NCBI RefSeq assembly: GCF_016545825.1
Contig: NC_052618.1
Location: 17,001,561-17,065,560 of the forward strand
Direction of reading: 5' to 3'
Source of the DNA: Eucalyptus grandis
Lineage: Eukaryota; Streptophyta; Magnoliopsida; Myrtales; Myrtaceae
Length of the DNA stretch: 64,000 nucleotides
Position numbers and translations under genes: made by a program
In this document: positions 58,241-64,000 of the stretch, piece after piece
Position numbering within the stretch: position 1 is the first letter of the stretch
How the letters are laid out: the number at the start of each line of letters is the position of its first letter
The notes under the pieces: model-generated
Database searches by the model: none
What the model saw: the letters and a program-made list of their open reading frames with translations, nothing else
Told to the model about the DNA's origin: nothing

Positions 58241-59000
58241 GACATGGGATTTTTCTATTTGAACTCTTTAAAACTCTTCACCTCAAAAACTTTTGCTCTA
58301 TGAAAAAGGATGTCCATGATCAAGGTAAAGCGTACCATCCTCAGCCTCAATTGCTACAACCTTGTATGCCCTAAACTAAAGACCATCGAACTGGAAAAAC
58401 CCACTTCCTCTCAACAGCGCAAAAGCCCTCACACCTAATTTTCTCAAATCTTAATGTGCTCTTGTTTTGCTCCTACTACTTTATCATTTTCAATTCATTG
58501 TTTAGGTCTAACTTTTTGTATTGCAATATCTCAAGTCCTCAATGAATTTGATCATTTGACTATTAATGCTCTTTTGCATTCTCTTTGATTGATAACAAAA
58601 GGGGGGTGGGGGAAGTTACTTGATGTGAAAAAGTATGTTTTAGCTCAAATGTTTGCTGCTAATGATGATTGAATATTGCCCGACCATTTACTACCAAAAG
58701 TAATTTAATATACTCACTTGCTAAGTACTTATCTCACAATATTTTGCTAATCAAATTAAACTGCTCACCAAGACGAGGAGAGCATATGAGTGCATCATCA
58801 AGCCATAGGCAGCAATCAATTGTTATTCTCTAATCCCTAAATTAGTTTATGATTGTGCAATCACATCCTATCTCTATAAAAACCATCTGAATATATATCT
58901 CCAAAGTGTAACAGCGAAACACCCTAAGGAGATCCTCTTTTAATTTTTGTAAATATTTTCAAACAAGCATTACTATTCTTACACATATGCAGCTTGTCAT

Positions 59001-59014
59001 AAAAAGGGAGAGAT
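59001..59014 (+). promoter_or_regulatory. Polypurine tract of copia-2
   Basis: AAAAAGGGAGAGAT lies directly before the 3' LTR start TGTTGAAG. Confidence 0.88.
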
Positions 59015-59873
59015 TGTTGAAGAAAATATCTTCAAGTAATTTTGATGATGCCCAAACTATTATTAGTATATTACATATTATGTTATGTGCAGATATTTGG
59101 ACCAAATGATTACACAATATCCATGGTGTGATCCATTAAAAGAAATCTTGCAAACGTCTTGTTATAGCAGACAGTACTAGTCAATTAAAAGATTAGGTAC
59201 TGCTGATGTTTATGTCGAAACAATAAAGATTAAGTTGATGGTGATATAACAACCAACTATATTAGTTGATGTTCAATGGGTCAACTAAAGAGTCGTTAAA
59301 AGATCTGAATTTGTACAGTTGCAAAATTGGAAAAAAAAAAAAAGCATGTAGAATATTAACTAAAGTTTATGACAAGTCAATTAGAAACTACAATGAGAAG
59401 GCGGTAGCAGTTGCTATTTTTTGTTACTCTAGAAAAGTCTTGGGAAATATGGGCAGTACCTTCCTGGACACAACTCAATGGAAACCTCTTCAATGGTCAT
59501 CTACCTCTCTAAATCAACCTTAACGGATAGTCTAAGGAAGAGTATAAAAGAGAAGACTTGAAGACCAAAAAGAGTGTGCAACATATAAAAGATCTAGTAG
59601 CTTACATATTGATGTTTCTAGCTGAGAGTTTTATGTTCTACTATTTTGATTGTCATGATGTTTAACAATTGTGCTAAGGATTAAGTGTACAAGTATTAGA
59701 GCAACTACTAAGTCCAAATAGTGTGATCTATCACGTAAAGGATCAGTGCTAGTTTGTTGTAACTTTCTAAGCAGATTGTTAGTGAAATCCAGCCTGTCTT
59801 AAGATTATTCGTTTGGAGAGTTGACGTAGGCTAAAAAGTAAAGCCAAACCACTATAACTCTGTGTGCGCTACT

Positions 59874-62800
59874 TGTGACATCTTAATTTTTAGGTTCTGT
59901 TTTCGATTGAATGAGTTGGGATTTTCATCGACGCGCCCATAGTTATTTTCCTTGAGTTGATCACGTACGGTCTAACTAATCTATCAAGTAAAGCCACTAA
60001 GGAATCTAAACACAATAGACTTAAGAATTCAACCAGGAATCAACTACTCGACTGTGCTAATCTACAATGGTCATTACGGCACCATTAGAATCGATCAGAC
60101 ACCAGAGATAGGTCGATTCGATAGAGATATGTGATTAGTGTGTGGATGATTCCACCTGATTACAAAATTTATGTCGAATGGCACTAGACAGACTTTTCTG
60201 TCATTTCTGTACCTTATACTCGTATTTGAAATCTCAAGATTTTCACAACAACCAAGAGTCGCCAATGCGTTGAAGATGTACAATGTGACTCGAAAATAAT
60301 CGACCACAGGTCAAATGCGTTAAAAATTCCTAAAAGCTACCCAATAGGTTAGGTCATGCTAAAATCATGTCAGATTGAGATTAACCGCGAATTTGAACCT
60401 AAAATTTCTGTCATGTCACAATTCATTTTAGAAACATTGACTCATCCTCCGAAGAATTTTTTGCAAATCGAGATTTTTGGCAAAAAATCAAATTTGGTTA
60501 TTTTGGATTGGGAAAATTAGAGAGCCGTTTTTTGTCGCATTTTTGCTATCAAATTGGTTCAATTGACGAGGAAAAATCATGAGATGGATGATGGCACCTT
60601 GGCTAAATTTTTGGACTCCAATTTAAACTCAATCGGAGGGGAATTGAAGTGAAATTGAAGTGGGAAATGTCCAAATTCGTATGCCATGGTGGTCAGCCAC
60701 ATTTAGACCTGTTAGGAAGCTAGTTTGGGAAGCCATAGAGGAGCAAATGACTGAGGATGACAGCCAAGGGCTAGTGCGGCATAGAACTTGAGTACTTGGA
60801 ATATTTTATGGCCCCCTCAAGCTTCAGCAGACTTTTTATTCTTCTCCATTTTAGAGCATTTTGAGCTCAAAATTACAGAGAGAACTAGCCAACATCCCCG
60901 CCCGTCAATCGCCCCCTTGTCGCCGCTGTTCAACACCATCGCACTGCTTGAGTAGCCGCTCGAAGCCTATCCATCGCATGCTCATCTCGCCCGCTTGTGC
61001 CCGTGCGCCCGCGTGCCCCGGTTGCTATTGAAGCCTCGTCAGAGCTCTCCTCTGTCGCCGTCCAACCACCGTCGAGCACCGCCATCGCCCGTTGTAGCCT
61101 TCGCCACTACCTCCTCGCCATTTTCGCACCAACCACTCGAACCGCCCTTTCCAGTAGCAAGCAGTGGCTGAAGCTCAACCACTAGCGAGAGCTTGTGGCC
61201 GATTTTATGGCCCGTTCGGACCTCCATTGGTGTCACTGAAGGCTTGGTTGTCGCTCACCTCCGCGTCACCGTCGCCGTGGACTTACTAAATTGCAAAACC
61301 GGTGAGTTTACTCGCTAAATTCTACTTAGGGAGTTCATTATACTTAGGGGTTGTTTAGTTTAAGCTAATTAAGGGTTATGTGGTTACTTAGATTAGATTA
61401 GTGATTTAATTGCTTATTTATGCATGTTAAATGGTTAGATTAGATTAATTAAGGGCTAATTAGATTGTGCTATTTATCTAGATAGGTGCAATAATTTTCT
61501 AAGCCCGTTTAGGTGGTTAGATTAACATTTCCGGCCTAAGTATTTATTGAATTTAAATTGTATTATTTAATTATTTTGTAATTTATTTAATTATTTAATA
61601 TTTTCCGAAAATCATATCGGGATAGCCGATGACCGAAATTAATGCCGATTGCAATGGTGTGCTTAGTTTATGCAATTGAGTGTTAATTTGTGCAAATTGA
61701 GTGGTGATTGTGATTTTGAATAATTATTTCAAAATTGGGAATTTTTGGTATTTTACTCGGAAAATACTGAACGCGCTTTTTTAACGCAAAAAAAAAAAAA
61801 AAAATCTTAGGTACTATATTAAAAAGTGGGGTTTTTGAAAATAAATATATCACATTTTTGGTTCAAACTAACCATCTACCCATACATAATTATTTTATCA
61901 AGTGTTTTTAATACGAAGAAAATAGGCTAGGTTTATTATTTTGATTGAGGAATTTGTGTGCAAAGCACAATGTCCTTGGCCAGGATTGATTGATCATATG
62001 ATGGTTAAGTGAACCTGTCCCCGTTATGCGTCGGTAGGATGTTGCTCCATATAGGATGCCCCTGGACAACGGAAGCTAGTCACAATAGATTATAGACCAA
62101 TACTCCTTTAGCAATATTGTCCCCGATGTGTGTCAGTGGATGTTGCCATACTCGATGGTGCGAGACGAAGCCTGGCTATGCTAGAAGACCAATGTGTGTC
62201 GGTAGATCATGCTCATGTGAGCAATAATTGAATTGGAATGTGTGATTGATCGAAATTGACGCGCCAGATTATGGGACAAAATTGTGTGGTACGGTATGGG
62301 ACGTGTCATAACGATTTGGTCTTATAATCAAGACCCTTGGATAGATTGTATGATTGTATCAATGGAATTGATTGATTGATTGATCGATTGTATGGATTGA
62401 ATTGAATTGATTGATTAATTGATTGAGTATGTGAATTGTGTAGACATGTAGGAGAGAACTGAGGCGAGGTAAGTCCTCTGTCTTATGTGCATAGACTACC
62501 TCTAAGCGTATTTCTTTCCTAGGCAGGATTTAGGAGGTGAACTTGCTAAGATATTGTCTCACCCTGTCATGGGCTTAACCTTTTTAGGTCCTTAAATGGC
62601 AGAGCCTTCGATCCATTTTGGTCAGCCTCGGAGGATTACTGAGCTAAGTACTGACTTCTCTGTCCCTGGAAGTCACTAGGTCTATGAACTCATGGTGACC
62701 ACCGTCTAGGTCAATGAGGGTCTAGCTCAAAAGGTACCTCATCGATTTAGAGCGTGGTTTCGCCACAGGTTCAATGGATACAGTTATGGTCCCTCCAGGG

Positions 62801-63188
62801 TTTTGAGATCCCCGCTGTGGTAGTCGACGCCGCTCTAGGCGAGGGCACAGTTGACCCTCCTAATGGTGCTGTGGAGGACCCAAAGCCTCCAGAGCCTACA
62901 GAGGTGGAGTTCGAAGGATCGACGAATGTGTACAACTAGTTGGTCTTAGGACAACTTCTTTTTGGGAGCCGATCTTTTGTAGACTTTTGTATATAAACTG
63001 GGTGTTCATAAAATTGTTTCAGTTGTGAAATTGTTTCCTGCTTTTCTGTCCTATGTTGGTTGTTGTCAGGGGTTATTGTTCACTTTCGCATATGCATTAA
63101 AATGAATGAGTTGGCAATGTATCCTAAGATGTCACAAATTTATTGACCACCAAGGTATGTGTGTGTGCTCAAAGTTCGGGGCATGACA
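59874..63188 (+). mobile_element. Solo LTR B (long gypsy-type LTR, 3315 bp)
   Basis: It begins TGTGACATCTTAATT and ends cggggcatgaca; perfect duplications CTACT lie at 59869..59873 and 63189..63193. Order: GC-rich leader (60890..61290), donor CCG|GTGAGTTTACTCG (61302), AT-rich block (61540..61620), imperfect repeats with 'gtgtcggtagatgttgc' (62020..62210), compact intron (62469..62587) and a proline-rich 3' frame. It is A/C subfamily. Open frames in the leader (60997..61236) overlap on both strands and are not taken as genes. Confidence 0.88.
62460..62939 (+). pseudogene. Conserved intron and broken 3' ORF of LTR B
   Basis: Donor CTGAGGCGAG|GTAAGTCC (intron from 62469), acceptor TTTTTAG ending 62587, 119 nt. 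The ATG at 62596 starts MAEPSIHFGQPRRITELS. Two stops and a shift follow. The last part (about 62810..62939) reads AVVVDAALGEG, then VEDPKPPEPTEVEFEG and a stop. Proline/glutamate richness at the end parallels A (acidic) and D/E (PPPPP). Confidence 0.45.
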
Positions 63189-63345
63189 CTACTGTTTCTT
63201 ATATGCTTATATGCTTTGACACACAATTAGTAGACATTTGCTTAAACATCAGGTCGAGGTGATCTTTACTTAGTGATTAGCTGATTTCCGCAAAAGATTA
63301 CCTATTCAGCCCCCTCTAGGTTGTATTGTTAGCCTCAATAAACAT

Positions 63346-64000
63346 TTTTACCATCTCAAATATCATGTTGTAGCCTAACTTGAGGAACTGATCAAGCAAA
63401 GAGAAAATTCTATACAAGTCTTTCTTGAAACTCATTTTCAAAACGTTTTGAAGGTAAAGCATGAAAGTTTAACTCAAAGGGTTAATTTGAAACACTTCGA
63501 GTGCTTTTAAAGAAAGATGTTCTTTACGAAACCAAACTTTATTACTCAAGAATGTGAGTTGCATAATTTACAAAAAGCATCAATTGGGCTTGCATAAACC
63601 CAAAATGGAAAATATGATTGCTAATGAGAATAAAAACATGGATAAAATACAAGAAACTATTGCATAGATAGTGTAAAATCAATTCTCATCGTAATCTGTA
63701 AGAAAAAAACAATATCACTATGCTAATGAGAAGTGCCTCCTATTCTAATGAAATTGAGGCAATGATACCCGTGCCATAATCCCTAATTGTAGGATTTTGG
63801 TATTTCACCAAGATTTTATCATAAGAGGAAACATCATTAAAAGATCAATCCGTAATTATCAATCGGATGTTCGTTCAATTCCAAAAGCTTCATATGCACG
63901 ATGTGGCATCAATTTTGAAATTTTAATTTGTGATTTCTCTCGCAAAAAGGAGGTGACTTTTGTTTTAAGAAATCAATAGGCAAAAGTAATTTGAATTTCA
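63346..64000. other. Right flank of copia-2, no supported gene
   Basis: AT-rich sequence. A 60-codon frame (63797..63979) has no domain or signal. It continues the locus interrupted at 38680. Confidence 0.45.

Larger units (their letters stand above)
38685..63340 (+). mobile_element. Copia-2: Sirevirus-like Ty1/copia element with nested insertions
   Basis: The 5' LTR is 38685..39696 and the 3' LTR starts at 59015 and ends at 63340. The flanks are the perfect 5-bp duplication AACAT (38680..38684 and 63341..63345), which ties the two ends together across 24.7 kb. The order is PBS, gag, protease, integrase, RT, RNase H, third frame, PPT. Interruptions are the fold-back element (41330..42645), solo LTR C with E and F inside it (45372..56604), a 1.245-kb tandem duplication (44498..46987) and solo LTR B (59874..63188). 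All genes carry stops. The LTRs differ at many positions, so it is not a recent insertion. Confidence 0.9.
59015..63340 (+). mobile_element. Copia-2 3' LTR, split by solo LTR B
   Basis: It has two parts, 59015..59873 and 63194..63340. Their sum (about 1006 bp) matches the 1012-bp 5' LTR. It ends ttagcctcaata, where the 5' LTR has tcaacctcaaca, so the terminal CA has become TA. It is followed by the AACAT duplication. Confidence 0.9.

Noticed and set aside
63860..63885. tRNA-like T-arm word gttcaattcc
   Set aside because: No matching acceptor or anticodon arms can be paired around it.

Overview
This is nuclear DNA of a land plant, most likely a woody eudicot. The window holds Sirevirus-like Ty1/copia elements primed by initiator-tRNA-Met, very long LTRs of plant Ty3/gypsy type, Mutator, PIF/Harbinger and hAT elements, a Cf-type receptor-like protein relic, a cysteine-rich secreted peptide gene and a 5S rDNA-like fossil. 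I see no sequence that fixes the species. Almost everything is transposon; the one plausible intact host gene is the secreted peptide gene at 15326..15643 (minus).

Layout. 1..5.9 kb: a copia LTR fragment, a long solo LTR (A, 952..3977, TSD TTATC) and a solo copia LTR (4945..5895). 5.9..16 kb: the least invaded part, with a Mutator-type arm, a PIF/Harbinger MITE (TSD TTA), an LRR receptor-like pseudogene split by a Mutator-like MITE, a 5S-like fossil and two related small secreted-peptide loci. 16..20 kb: an hAT-like MITE and a solo LTR (G, TSD TTAAG). 21.1..34.5 kb: a minus-strand Sirevirus-like copia element (copia-1) whose 5' LTR is split by solo LTR D (30441..34071). 34.5..38 kb: a second copia-1 internal remnant, then a decayed MuDR-type transposase. 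38.7..63.3 kb: a plus-strand copia element (copia-2, TSD AACAT) blown up to 24.7 kb by insertions: a fold-back Mutator-like element, solo LTR C, solo LTR E inside C, solo LTR F inside E, and solo LTR B in the 3' LTR. A 1.245-kb tandem duplication of reverse transcriptase plus the edge of C came after the insertion of C.

The most interesting signal is shared by the five long LTRs A to E, which belong to two diverged subfamilies. At the same relative place near the 3' end each has a matching GT-AG intron of 110 to 138 nt, followed by a short reading frame. In D and E this frame aligns for about 80 codons without a single indel, although the DNA has diverged and E carries one stop. So these LTRs look as if they carry, or carried, a spliced coding exon. 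Each also holds a tandem-repeat block at an equivalent position, with a different motif in each subfamily. All boundaries, TSDs and introns were read by eye; no database or alignment tool was used.
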